Notes under the pieces: generated by a model | Database searches by the model: none | The model's input: only the letters and a program-made list of their open reading frames with translations | What the model was told of the DNA's origin: nothing | Shown: positions 5,958-15,420 of the stretch, one piece after another | Position numbering within the stretch: position 1 is the stretch's first letter | Layout of the letters: every line of letters starts with the position of its first letter | Assembly (NCBI GenBank): GCA_000385875.2 | Contig: KK365186.1 | Coordinates: 3,404 to 25,274, forward strand | DNA from: Anncaliia algerae PRA339 | Lineage: Eukaryota; Microsporidia; Tubulinosematidae | Direction: 5' to 3' | Length of the DNA stretch: 21,871 nt | Program-made: the position numbers and the translations under genes

Positions 5958-8033
5958 TATTTTTGTAAGAACTTTTCTAATATATTATTTTCACTCCTTT
6001 TTTTTATTTACAAGATTATTGATCTATTTCTCCAATTTTATTGCGTAACAATAAATAATAAAGACATTTGAAATATATTGCAGTAAATGTCAAAAATATG
6101 TGATTTGGCGTATTTTATTGTTCTAATTGACTTATAAAACAATCTAATAATTTTTGAACTAATGTCATTCTTAAATTGCTATATAAAAAATTTTTAATCT
6201 CTCTATATAATTAGTCAAAATATTTGTGATTTTAAATATTTGTTGATTACTAGAATTAGAATATATAATTATTTTTATACATTTTGAATATAGTTTTACT
6301 CATTGCTTTCTTGAAGATCTACTATTTTTGAAACATCAAATATGTACTACAGTACTATATGTATTACATGCTATTACTCTTCAATTTTTTCATATATTCT
6401 TTATATTGTAGATTATTTTTTTGATCAAAAATCCTAAAAAATAAATATTTTTTACTTATAATGGATAACAAGTAGACTAGGTTTAAGCACCAAATAAGCT
6501 AAAGAAGGTGTGTTATAAATTAACACATTAAAAAGTCATAAATTTAAAACTATTGCATAAATATTTGAACTTTAAAGAATATTGGTAAATTATAAAATAT
6601 TTTATTGGAAATATATTTGATTTTTAAGAACCAGAAAATGAAGTAATTTTTTTAAGTTTCTATTTTTATTAAAATCAATCCTATCTTTTTTATTTTATTG
6701 CAACTAGAATATTTTCTAAGCTAAAGTTATATTTTATTACCAACTTTAAGTTCCCTAGCCACTTTTGTTATGCTTTAAAATAATTATTTAATTTTAATAA
6801 TTAGCTGCTATAATCATAAATTTTAGTATAAAATTTAATAAAATAATAATATATATTAGAATTAAAAATGCAAATTCTCTTGCATTAGCGAATAATATTG
6901 ACCTATCCCTTTATGAAATTTATACACTCATAATTATAAATATTTCTCATATATATATGATTAAATCTCTATATTTTCTTTGTTAATTCATAAATAGCAA
7001 AAGATCCTTTGTATAAAAATTTACTAAAATACAATATATGTTTATTCTGAGTTTTAAAATGTATGAAATTCAAAGTTCAAAAATTAATAGGAGTGTATTA
7101 TTAAAAAATGGTTGTGATTTTAAAGTATTCTGTTACTTAATTGTTAAACAGAAATCTTTTTCATTTGAATTAAGCATATGTTATCGTAAGAATAATTTTT
7201 GAATGGAATATTTTTATTTTTTGGGCTTCTTATAAAAATATGGTACTACTTTAAATATAAGCTTATAAGTTTTATATAATTCAATAAACTTTAAATAATA
7301 TTGTAAGAAGATATATATTTCTAAAAGAAGTTTATATATTTTGAAAAGAACAACATATATAAAATTTTATTAGTAAAAAAAGGATATATGATAATATTTT
7401 GATTAGGTTGAGGTTAAGAAGAATTATATGAAAGATCATAAATGATTTTAATTATGAATATTACTGTTATTACCCATAAAAAAGCTATTATTATATTTAT
7501 TAATTAATCTTTACCATTAATAATTAAAGAAAATAAAATTGGATTCCATCTCTGCTATCACAAAACACATAGTAATCAGACCTTGAATAAAGGTTATCAG
7601 ATAAAACCTATTTAACTAAACTATGTACCTCTTGACAGGTATCCCCAGTGATCTGATAATTGCCTTATAGAAATTAAAAAACTCAGTTTTAAATGAGATA
7701 TATCTAAGCTTTTTACCATTTCCAAGAAAAATTAATCTTAAGATCATACTTTTGTGAAAGTGATTTAATATTTTAATTAAATAAAGATTTTTTTACTTAC
7801 TAATTTTATTATTCTTAAATATTAATGCTTCTTTTTCATGAAAAATTAAGAGAATTTTTCTAAAATTAAATAAAACATAAGCTTACTTTAAATATTCAAA
7901 TATTTTAATTATATTTCATTTTAAACTAATTTCTAAAGTTAATAGATAATAATTAATATTTTTAAATAAAAATACAGAAGATATTAAATAATGAATACAA
8001 TATTTTGAGATCTTTTTAAAATATTAAATTATA
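5958..8033. other. 2-kb A+T-rich gap with one possible RNA
   Basis: No protein gene is visible on either strand. Most of it is near-homopolymeric A+T sequence with scattered short inverted repeats (for example GACATTT at 6063-6069 against AAATGTC at 6085-6091). The exception is a richer, structured island at about 7541-7680, listed separately. Confidence 0.5.
7567..7659. ncRNA. Candidate structured RNA with a possible pseudoknot
   Basis: An island of clearly higher G+C within very A+T-rich DNA contains several exact complementary pairs: ACATAGT (7567-7573) with ACTATGT (7620-7626), TTATCAGAT (7594-7602) with ATCTGATAA (7651-7659), a hairpin ACCTT/AAGGT (7580-7584, 7590-7594) and a hairpin TACCT/AGGTA (7626-7630, 7637-7641). 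The first two helices cross each other, which is pseudoknot topology. I checked it by eye against tRNA, 5S, SRP, RNase P, U2, U4, U5 and U6 signatures and found no match. The strand is undecided because inverted repeats look alike from both sides. It could equally be the remains of a degraded gene. Confidence 0.35.
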
Positions 8034-8522
8034 TTATCTTAATTTATAATCAGCTAATATTTTTAAAATTTCATTAAATTCTTCATCATCTTTTTTAACA
8101 TTAATTTCATCAAACAATGTTATTCTATCATTATAAATATCTAATGCTTTATTTAAAGAAGCAACAGAATTAATGAATCTTGAAGTAAAAATACTCTTAT
8201 CGGTAGGTGCTTTATAAACGATACCATTCATAATGTAATACAAATCTAGTAAAATAGTTTTTTCATTGTCTTTTCTGTAGGACTTCTGTATAATAAAAAT
8301 ATTGGAGATATTTTCTCTGAATGAGTATTCCACACCAACCATTTCTTTAAGCCTTTCATTTATGTTAATTTTCATATTCGCATTGTATTGCATTTGCATA
8401 CGCAATATTTCATTATTACATTGTTTATCATAAAAAGGTGAATTCCTAAAATATTCTAGTGCTGTTTCTTCTGTGGGATAAAAAGAAGGATCGTAGAAGC
8501 AAATATCATCTTCAGGACTCAT
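8034..8522 (-). CDS. MED6: Mediator complex subunit 6
   Basis: This is a 162-residue MED6 homologue. The family core is plain: ALEYFRNSPFYDKQCNNE (residues 21-38) followed by ILRMQMQ, then MVGVEYSF (61-68), FIIQKSYR (76-83), and LLDLYYIMNGIVYKAP (91-106), then a serine-arginine pair and a helix ending ALDIY. In other eukaryotes MED6 sits in the head module of Mediator, bridging activators to RNA polymerase II in the nucleus. Only the conserved N-terminal domain is present; the variable C-terminal extension found in yeast is missing, as is usual for reduced microsporidian proteins. It lies downstream of and in the same direction as the forkhead gene with a 258-bp gap, so a separate promoter is likely. 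The start fits the family N-terminus and no upstream in-frame ATG is better. Confidence 0.92.
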   Translation of the reverse strand: MSPEDDICFYDPSFYPTEETALEYFRNSPFYDKQCNNEILRMQMQYNANMKININERLKEMVGVEYSFRENISNIFIIQKSYRKDNEKTILLDLYYIMNGIVYKAPTDKSIFTSRFINSVASLNKALDIYNDRITLFDEINVKKDDEEFNEILKILADYKLR

Positions 8523-8780
8523 TTATTGGTTTAGTAAATATTTTAATAAATATTTAATTAAAAATAATTAAATTATTATAAGAAGAAAACAACCTCATAT
8601 ATAATTTAAAAGTAAAAATATTTTCATAAAAATATATTTTTTAAGGTACAAATATAATTTATTTATATCTTTCCACAAATTAAAGATTTATGGGATATAA
8701 AAAAAATAGTATTAAAAAAATTTTAATAGAAGACACATATAACAAGTTTATTAAAATTGATTTCTATGCATTCTATTTAT

Positions 8781-9482
8781 TTATGAGAATTTAAACAATG
8801 TATTAGCCGTAAAAGAATCGTTTCCTTGGTAATTTCCTTTTTCATTTTTATTATCGTAATAAAAGTCAGGATGAGATAAATCACCATTAAAATGAGATGG
8901 TTCACTGTAGGTTGGCTTGATATTAGAATAATCACTATTATTTTGGATTCTATTAAGAATTGACTCTACAGATTCATTGGTTTGAACCGGATTGATCAAA
9001 ATATTTCTATCTATGTGTGTATATCTTCTACTCTTTTTAGACTTGTGTCTAAAATTATTTTCATATGTTTGGTTATCTAATCCCCAATATGATCCTTTAC
9101 CTGGATCATTTGGGTTTCGTGGTATTTTATAAAAACAACTATTTAATGATAGATTATGTCTAATAGAATTTTGCCAATTACCTCTCTGTTCTCTAAAATA
9201 AGGATATTCTTCCATTATATAGGTATATATTTCTTTTAATGTAAGCTTTTTCTCTTTAGAATTAGTAATTGCTTGTGCTATAAGTGTAGAGTATGATATG
9301 TTTGGCTTATTAAGCATATGAGAATGGTGATTTCTATATTTATTTTCAGTCTTCCATACTAAATTGGCCTCTATATTCCTTGCGATGTGATTATTAATTT
9401 CTAATTCCTCACTATTTTCACTATAATCATGTCCACTATTTCTAGAAATACCCTTGTCTTTTCGGAGATAAGACTGAGTCAT
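8781..9482 (-). CDS. Forkhead (winged-helix) transcription factor
   Basis: This is a 233-residue protein with one forkhead domain at about residues 59-150: [14 protein letters not shown], then [18 protein letters not shown], the recognition helix [13 protein letters not shown] (102-114) with the DNA-contacting Asn105, Arg108 and His109, and the wing GKGSYWGL (128-135). A basic tail [10 protein letters not shown] (145-154) probably serves as nuclear localisation and second wing. The RHNLSLN form resembles fungal Fkh/Hcm1 and animal FoxM/FoxJ types, which often control the cell cycle. There is no FHA domain, unlike yeast Fkh1 and Fkh2, so it is closer to an Hcm1-like layout. N- and C-terminal parts are polar, Asn/Ser-rich and probably disordered. 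Its upstream DNA has two forkhead-type cores and two palindromic or CRE-like sites, listed separately. The target genes are unknown. Confidence 0.93.
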   Translation of the reverse strand: MTQSYLRKDKGISRNSGHDYSENSEELEINNHIARNIEANLVWKTENKYRNHHSHMLNKPNISYSTLIAQAITNSKEKKLTLKEIYTYIMEEYPYFREQRGNWQNSIRHNLSLNSCFYKIPRNPNDPGKGSYWGLDNQTYENNFRHKSKKSRRYTHIDRNILINPVQTNESVESILNRIQNNSDYSNIKPTYSEPSHFNGDLSHPDFYYDNKNEKGNYQGNDSFTANTLFKFS

Positions 9483-9484
9483 GA

Positions 9485-9566
9485 ATAAACAAAAACAATT
9501 ATTTTATTTTATTAGTTTTGTTTTGAATTGTTTATTAAATGTTTCACGTGATTTATTATGACGTAA
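9485..9566 (-). promoter_or_regulatory. Promoter-proximal site cluster of the forkhead gene
   Basis: Directly upstream of the forkhead start codon lie ATAAACA (9485-9491), its reverse complement TGTTTAT (9529-9535), an E-box CACGTG (9545-9550) and a CRE/ATF-like TGACGTAA (9559-9566). The forkhead cores fit the family consensus RYAAAYA and would allow autoregulation, but such A+T strings occur often by chance here. CACGTG and TGACGTAA are rarer in this composition and more telling. Confidence 0.35.
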
Positions 9567-9929
9567 TTTTGATTAAAATTTATTATAAATTTATAATATT
9601 TTTAATTTTAAATCAAATATTACTTAGCTTCTAGATTTTAAAAATCATTGATAATACAAGAAAATTTTGTATATGTGATAATATTCAAAATTGTCACTTT
9701 ACATATCTCCTGTAAAATTTATTTATTTTTAATATAAAAAATTATATATATTTTTTTAATTTTTATTTAAAGAACAGAATTTTCAAAGAAAAGATTATAT
9801 TTGAATTTTTAGTAATTGTTCAAATATTTCAAAATTTATTTAATATATATTCAGGTTTATGTATCTTTAAAATATTACTTCTCTTGATATTCAAAAATAT
9901 ATTATTTATATATTTTCTAGAAGAAAATG
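9567..9929. other. A+T-rich spacer with no recognised feature
   Basis: No gene, RNA or notable repeat is visible between the forkhead promoter sites and the 3' end of the RhoGEF gene. The frame open on the plus strand at 9884-10108 is mostly the complement of the RhoGEF coding region. Confidence 0.5.
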
Positions 9930-12125
9930 CTATTCTGGTAAAATTAAATCGTAAATTTTTGTATTATCGTGTATTTGAGGCTTTTTGCTGTTCTTTAAAA
10001 AATAATAATTATTTGAACAATCATAAAACACAAGTAAGCTATTTGATAGATCAAACACATAGATGCAATAGTTTCCCAATACCACCAAATACTTGCCAAA
10101 AATTTTAAAATCATGGGCGCTTTCATCCCAAGCATAGAAAAGCGACGAATTAAATATTTTAAATTCCGAACTTACCACATATCCAAAATTTTTATAACAA
10201 AGAATAAAATTACCATCTCCTATGTGTAAAATTTTTTTGCCTTCTGGTTTTTCTATCATGGAAAAATAGCATATTTTTATAATCTCGTCATTCACGGAAA
10301 TTTCTTTAATAATTGTGCTGTTTATGTTTACACACGTAAAAATTTCGGATACTACTATTAAATTGGATCCTTCTAGAGCTTCTAAAAAAACTACTTGGGA
10401 AGGAACGTAGAATTCTCCTCGCAAGATCATTCTGATTGTATTGTCAAATTCTGTAATTTCATAATAAAATATACGACTTTCGGCATTTTTTAATTCCACC
10501 ATAAAAATATATGGCATATCATAAAGATATATGTAAAAAAACTTGCTTATATTTTTCCTAACGAAATAAATGTCCAAAGAGCTTGAATTTGAATTTAAAG
10601 GGGAGACCACACATGAATTATCAACCAATAAAATTAATACATTAGGCTCTAATGCATATATCATGTCTTTTGGTATGATTGACGATATGTTTTTGTATTC
10701 ATTATTTGTCATCATAAATGTTCCACTTTGATTTGCAATTATTTTAAGAGAACCATCAATTTGTAAATTTGGTAATTTTTCAAACGAAATTACATGTTCT
10801 ATAATTTGTGCTTTTGAAAAAAAATTTCTAAAAATACTTGTGTATTTATACATATCTTCTCCATTAATACTTTGATCTGGTAATTGCAAAGAATCTAGGT
10901 TGTTTTTTTTGTTACAAAATTGGGCAATATTTTTAAAAAAGTTTTTTTCAGGGGGCAGAGCTAAGGTATAATTAATACTTTTCGTTGATGTCATCTTTTC
11001 ATAAATATATGGAGTACAAATTAACTTAATATCTTTTAAAGGCAATTTAGATTCCTCTAATATTTTTATCCTTTTATCAAAAAACTTTAATGTACTTCTA
11101 ACAGAAATATCAAAGGAATTTAACCAATTTATCATGTCTCTTTGATGCTTAAAGTAAATGAGAATTTTTTCTTCTTCATTAAAATCATGAAGTTCAATCG
11201 AATATCTATTTAATTCATTTTCTTCTCCTAAAACTTTGTAAAGATACTTAAACTGCTCAATATAATATTTTAAGTAAATCATCTCATTTTCATCTTGCAT
11301 TACAACAACGTCGCAAAACAAAATGTAATTGTCCAAGACAATAACCCTATAATTATTAATCAAGCTATTTATCTTTACAAACAAATCCCTTTCATCAAAT
11401 ATTTTACGTTTTCTGCTCCAAAGAAATAAATTTGGCACGGATTTACTCATTAGTCTATTTCTTAAAATTTCTCTAAACTGATATAGTCGGAAATCATTTT
11501 TTGCCTCACCCAAAATTATTTCACTTTGTGAGTTAAAATTTTTAATATCATTTAATATTTTAATAAAATTATCTTTGATTTCTAAAACATTGATTCTTTT
11601 AACTAAACCTTCCAATAAAAGAGGATATCTAACAAGTTTAAATGCTGGTTTATAGATAAAATGCTTGTATCCTAACTTATCTATTCCGTTTTTTTGTAAA
11701 AATCTTGATACAAAGATATTAAATTCTTTGTCGTTTTTGTATCTATAGTCAAAAAAAAAGTCTATTCTTGGGAGGTTCATCAAATATTCATTGTACACAT
11801 TTATTTGCTTAACAAACTCTATAAATACATTATAAACATTAATAAGCAAATCGTTGATATTTTTTTCATTTATTTTAGATTTATCTTCAGGGAAAATTCT
11901 GTTAAAGTCTTCGAGAAGACAAGTATGCACTTTCAAAATTTTTGACATTTCACAAAAAAATAGATTATTCAAATAAGTGGCTTTGATATTGTCAAAAATG
12001 GGAGTAAACTTTATTGCTCTTTTCAAAGAAACACACCAAATATTTAGTTCAAATACATAGTTTTTTTCCGACTCATATAGTTCAAAAAGTGCTTCGATTT
12101 CTTTGTTTGCCATAATTCTTGCCAA
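9930..12125 (-). CDS. Rho guanine-nucleotide exchange factor (DH-PH-CNH)
   Basis: This is a 731-residue cytosolic protein. The DH domain (about 8-200) starts EALFELYESEKNYVFEL and ends with the hallmark helix FKLVRYPLLLEGLVKRI (162-178), which contacts the GTPase. A PH domain follows (about 235-345; NYRVIVLDNYILFCDVV as the first strands). The C-terminal half (about 400-715) is a citron-homology (CNH) beta-propeller, recognisable by FILCYKNFGYVV and, near the end, GKYLVVLGNYCIYVFDL. This order is that of fungal Rom1/Rom2 and Tus1, which activate Rho1 for cortical actin and cell-wall synthesis. The N-terminal DEP domain and long disordered leader of yeast Rom2 are missing, so this is a minimal version. 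Met1 and Met5 are both possible starts; both keep the whole DH domain. The gene is single and followed on its strand by the forkhead gene 447 bp on. Confidence 0.88.
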   Translation of the reverse strand: MARIMANKEIEALFELYESEKNYVFELNIWCVSLKRAIKFTPIFDNIKATYLNNLFFCEMSKILKVHTCLLEDFNRIFPEDKSKINEKNINDLLINVYNVFIEFVKQINVYNEYLMNLPRIDFFFDYRYKNDKEFNIFVSRFLQKNGIDKLGYKHFIYKPAFKLVRYPLLLEGLVKRINVLEIKDNFIKILNDIKNFNSQSEIILGEAKNDFRLYQFREILRNRLMSKSVPNLFLWSRKRKIFDERDLFVKINSLINNYRVIVLDNYILFCDVVVMQDENEMIYLKYYIEQFKYLYKVLGEENELNRYSIELHDFNEEEKILIYFKHQRDMINWLNSFDISVRSTLKFFDKRIKILEESKLPLKDIKLICTPYIYEKMTSTKSINYTLALPPEKNFFKNIAQFCNKKNNLDSLQLPDQSINGEDMYKYTSIFRNFFSKAQIIEHVISFEKLPNLQIDGSLKIIANQSGTFMMTNNEYKNISSIIPKDMIYALEPNVLILLVDNSCVVSPLNSNSSSLDIYFVRKNISKFFYIYLYDMPYIFMVELKNAESRIFYYEITEFDNTIRMILRGEFYVPSQVVFLEALEGSNLIVVSEIFTCVNINSTIIKEISVNDEIIKICYFSMIEKPEGKKILHIGDGNFILCYKNFGYVVSSEFKIFNSSLFYAWDESAHDFKIFGKYLVVLGNYCIYVFDLSNSLLVFYDCSNNYYFLKNSKKPQIHDNTKIYDLILPE

Positions 12126-12353
12126 TTACCTAACAAATAATAAAAATGACATAATACTTGCTAACTTTATGTGTTTATATATCTTATGTAGTGAATAAAT
12201 TATTACATCAGATTATTTAAATACTGTATAAGATTCAAAATAAATTTATTCAGATTAGAACAATTAATATCTCATAAACTATTCTTAATTTTTATTAGCG
12301 AAATTAAATTTAAATATTAAAAATTTTATGATCTTCACTAAAATATAGTTTTA

Positions 12354-12797
12354 ATATGTGATAAAAATATGTGAAACTATATAAATATACACTGTTAATA
12401 AAATTAATTTATAAATATAGGTTATTGTATAATGTAAAAGTGTATTATCGTATATATTATTTGGAAAATTATCATTAACAACATAATATATGATTCAAGC
12501 CAAACATAACTTTACAATATTTTTTTGTTTGCTGTCGTACCATTGTGGTATGACATTATTCCATATGAAGAAATTACTTGCTAACGATTTTTTTTAAATG
12601 TTTAGAGAGTGTAACTCGTGCGTATAATTACTTGGTGCGTGTATCCATGGGTTAAAGAGTAAAACTTCGTTACATATTATATTTTTTCTAGAAAAGTTTG
12701 AATTCGAAATATCTAAATTAAATACAATATATACTTATGTAGGATTTTCTAAATGATTCAACTCAATAATTATATTATGACTTCTTGAATTTAAAAT
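12354..12797 (-). pseudogene. Decayed protein-coding relic A, family unknown
   Basis: One minus-strand frame stays protein-like for 148 codons with only three stops (TAA 12735-12737, TAA 12594-12596, TGA 12495-12497), where this base composition would give roughly a dozen. Peptides such as LLFNPWIHAPSNY, FFIWNNVIPQWYDSKQ and NDNFPNNIYDNT look like real protein. Upstream in other frames are FNVLFNIDFKF (about 12790-12830) and a hydrophobic leader-like stretch after an ATG near 12900, which suggests a frameshifted secreted or membrane protein. It does not join to the RhoGEF gene downstream, whose DH domain is already complete. A second relic at 13294-13566 shares FN[IM][DE]F and P-x-IH. I do not recognise the family. 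Confidence 0.5.
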
Positions 12798-13293
12798 CTA
12801 TGTTAAATAGAACGTTAAAAATAAGCATATTTCTCGAATCTAATTTCCTCATATAAGTGCATCAGAAAAATAGTTATTATGAAGGACATATTTATACTAT
12901 GCATAATGAAGCATTGGAGAAGCAATAAAGAATATCTCTTATCTTATTAATTTAAAAAAATATTTTAAACTTAGAATTATCATCAATTCGAGGCCAATGA
13001 GAAAATAGAATAAGATATCATTCAAATATGACTGGCAAACAAATGAAAAAACTTCAAGTCTAAAAAAAGTTTACATCATGTGGATTTAACAAATAATTTT
13101 TTATTTACTGTCAACTTAATTAGAATTAAGTTCAAGTTTTAATTCATTGATTATCTTTTGTTGTTCTAGACACGTGTTTTGGAAAATTTTAGGAAATTTA
13201 AATAAATATATTCATTAAAATCGTTTAGAGGGTTAATCTTATAGAGAATAACTATCTATAAGCATATAAATTTTACATATTGAATTAAATCAA

Positions 13294-13566
13294 TCAAGAC
13301 GGCAAAATATTGACGATTATGAAGTTTAAAGAATTTATTTACACATGTATTGGAGGAAAACTAAATTTTAATGCCCATTTAAAATGTTTATAAAAATTCT
13401 AAAATAAATAATCTGACATAATCATTGAATTATTTAATTGCCATGTAATTAAACAATAGTTTTTTTGATATTTAAATGTGAATTCCATGTTAAACAGAAT
13501 ATTTTTTGGTTAATTTTTGAAAATGCCGATTTTACTGTCAATGGTATCGAGAGAATAATGATGTTT
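13294..13566 (-). pseudogene. Decayed protein-coding relic B, apparently related to relic A
   Basis: About 90 codons in one minus-strand frame carry three internal stops (13510-13512, 13399-13401, 13339-13341). It reads NILFNMEFTFKYQKN, then ITWQLNNS, then FSFPPIHV and later INSLNF, in the same order as FNVLFNIDFKFKK, IIIELNH, FNPWIHAP and HSLNI in relic A. The similarity is short and patchy, so homology is likely but not certain. If real, this is a degraded tandem duplicate. No function can be given. Confidence 0.4.
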
Positions 13567-13874
13567 TTATTTGTGATAAATTAAAATAGCTCACTAGAAA
13601 TTTAATAAAAATTTTTATTGCAATGGGAAAATAAAAAAATTTATATTAAATTTTTAAAAAACCATTTTAGAGCCCACAAAATAATTCTTTTATAGTAGTC
13701 AGAAGATGAGTCTTAAAAATGTTAAAAAAAAGGACTTGTATATTCTATTTTGTGACAAATAGTGAATTTTTTTAGAATCTATTTAACATAGTGACTAATA
13801 TATTTGCATAAATGTTCTCTTTAGAATATGTAAAAAGAGCAACTCTTCAAAAAATTACCACATTAAGTAATAAT

Positions 13875-14039
13875 TTACCATTTTTTTAGCAACTTGACCA
13901 AAAAATTTATAAATTTAATGATTAAAGGCATAAGTTCATATAAATATCTGGACAAACTTAATATTGCGTTTAAAATTAGGTATTTAATTTCCCTTTCCAT
14001 TCTTAAAATGGCTATCCTAATCTGATTCCAATATCTCAT
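13875..14039 (-). other. Short open frame, 54 codons, doubtful
   Basis: The ATG at 14037-14039 opens a 54-residue, hydrophobic and basic peptide beginning MRYWNQIRIAILRMER and ending VKLLKKW. It has no recognisable domain and no promoter signal. Such a frame could be a small membrane peptide, another relic, or chance. I do not call it a gene. Confidence 0.2.
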
Positions 14040-14543
14040 TTATTTTTGTAAATATAAAAATATATAATTTTCCATATTTTACCCTTAAATATATTCGCAT
14101 TGCAATTATATTCTCACTTTTAAGGTATTCTGTTACATTTAAAAAATTTTTATTTCTTTTTAATTTATTCCTCCTAGAGTTTATATTCTTCTTTGATTTT
14201 TTTTCTATCCTTGTTCTAATAAATTTTCTATAAACCTATTTTTTTGTGTGACTTTTGGCAGTACTTTTGTAAATAAAATATATAAAAAATATAATTAAAT
14301 AAGTAAATAAAATAAATTATATTCCTTATATGGTCAAATCGGCAAAGTATTTAAATAGTTGTGATTTCTACACTAAATTCTTTATTTTAAGTGTGGCTCA
14401 TTGATATTTTTTATTTTAAAAAATAAATATATTTAATAAATAAATAAACAAAGTATTTTTTCATTTCCTTGTATAAAAAATGTTTATCAAATATATTTAT
14501 TTTTTAAAATATTCAATATTTATTTATTAATTTATTTTAGTCC

Positions 14544-15263
14544 ATGTCTTATACAGAAGCATTAAATGTATTTTCTCCTGATGGAAGACTTATTCAAGTA
14601 GAATATGCTCACCATGCTAGTGAACAGGGCTCTCTAATTACAGCCAATGTAACCACTGGAGCAGTTATCATCTGCATAGAGAAAAAGACTGCCATAAAAA
14701 ACCTTATTTCAAAGTCAAAATTATTAAAAGTAGCTGAGAATATCTACTTCTCATACTCAGGATTAGCATCAGATGCACAAACAATCTTTACAAGGTTATC
14801 ATTATTCTATCATAATTATAAGATTGAAACTGATACATACCCAGATATATCCTTATTGGCTATGGAATTGGGTGTAATTAAATTTAAATATACTATTGAA
14901 GGAGGTAAAAGACCTTTTGGAGTGAGAAGTATTTTAGTAGGATTCGATGATAAACCTAGGGTATTTATAATTGAGCCTGATGGTAATTATGGAGAATATA
15001 ATAATGCAACATTAGGATATAAGAATGATAAGGTGGAATTTAATAAAGTAGAAGTACAAAATAAGCATGTTACTCTTCATAAAAAGGATGAGACGATTTC
15101 TTCTGATTTAACTAATGTCGTTTATAATGATTTATTTATGACAGTTAAATCAATGTCTGATGCTATTAAAATTGATCACAAGAGGATTGAATGTTTTATT
15201 GTAACAAAAGAAAATTGTTATTTAGTAAGTGAAGATACCATCAAAGATATTATAAATGAATAA
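14544..15263 (+). CDS. PRE6: 20S proteasome alpha subunit, alpha-4-like
   Basis: This is a 239-residue protein with the complete proteasome alpha N-terminal signature: Tyr3, then VFSPDGRLIQVEYA (8-21), the segment that gates the 20S channel. Later landmarks are FSYSGLASDAQTI, GGKRPFGVRSILVGFD (about 120-135) and EPDGNYGEY with the short ATLGY turn. The initial MSYTEALNVFSPDG and the RPFG-x4-L-x-GF form fit the alpha-4 (PRE6/PSMA7) subunit best among the seven, but the protein is divergent and other alpha subunits cannot be excluded, so the symbol is tentative. It forms part of the outer heptameric ring of the 20S core in cytosol and nucleus; alpha subunits are not catalytic. The long Lys-rich C-terminal tail of the human protein is missing. 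It stands alone between two large gaps. The ATG is preceded by TTTTAGTCC, with no clear CCC motif. Confidence 0.85.
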   Translation: MSYTEALNVFSPDGRLIQVEYAHHASEQGSLITANVTTGAVIICIEKKTAIKNLISKSKLLKVAENIYFSYSGLASDAQTIFTRLSLFYHNYKIETDTYPDISLLAMELGVIKFKYTIEGGKRPFGVRSILVGFDDKPRVFIIEPDGNYGEYNNATLGYKNDKVEFNKVEVQNKHVTLHKKDETISSDLTNVVYNDLFMTVKSMSDAIKIDHKRIECFIVTKENCYLVSEDTIKDIINE

Positions 15264-15398
15264 AAATAAGAAAATACTAAAAAATTATTATATTTTTATA
15301 CTTAATCTTTATTTTCTAACTAAAATATTTTTAAATAAATAATCATTATAAATTTAAAGAAGATTTAGCAATATTTGTGGTAAAAAAATATTTATTAA

Positions 15399-15420
15399 AG
15401 AACAAATGCAACTTTGTTCT
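15399..15420 (+). other. Perfect 8-bp hairpin downstream of the proteasome gene
   Basis: AGAACAAA and TTTGTTCT enclose a six-base loop, TGCAAC, about 135 bp past the proteasome stop. It could act in 3'-end formation, be the 5' part of a small RNA, or be chance. Confidence 0.3.

Larger units (their letters stand above)
12126..14543. other. 2.4-kb gap holding decayed reading frames
   Basis: No intact gene is evident. Two minus-strand relic frames (12354-12797 and 13294-13566) and a short open frame (13875-14039) are listed separately. A stem-loop GTCGTACCA/TGGTATGAC (12534-12554, loop TTG) falls inside the first relic. The last 500 bp before the proteasome gene is nearly pure A+T with no recognisable element. 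Confidence 0.5.

Noticed and set aside
9884-10108. Plus-strand 74-codon frame overlapping the end of the RhoGEF gene
   Set aside because: Most of it is antisense to the conserved CNH domain; no promoter or domain.
12534-12554. 9-bp hairpin GTCGTACCA/TGGTATGAC as a regulatory or mobile-element end
   Set aside because: It falls within codons of relic A (Trp-Tyr-Asp region) and has no partner copy or flanking duplication, so chance within former coding sequence is enough.
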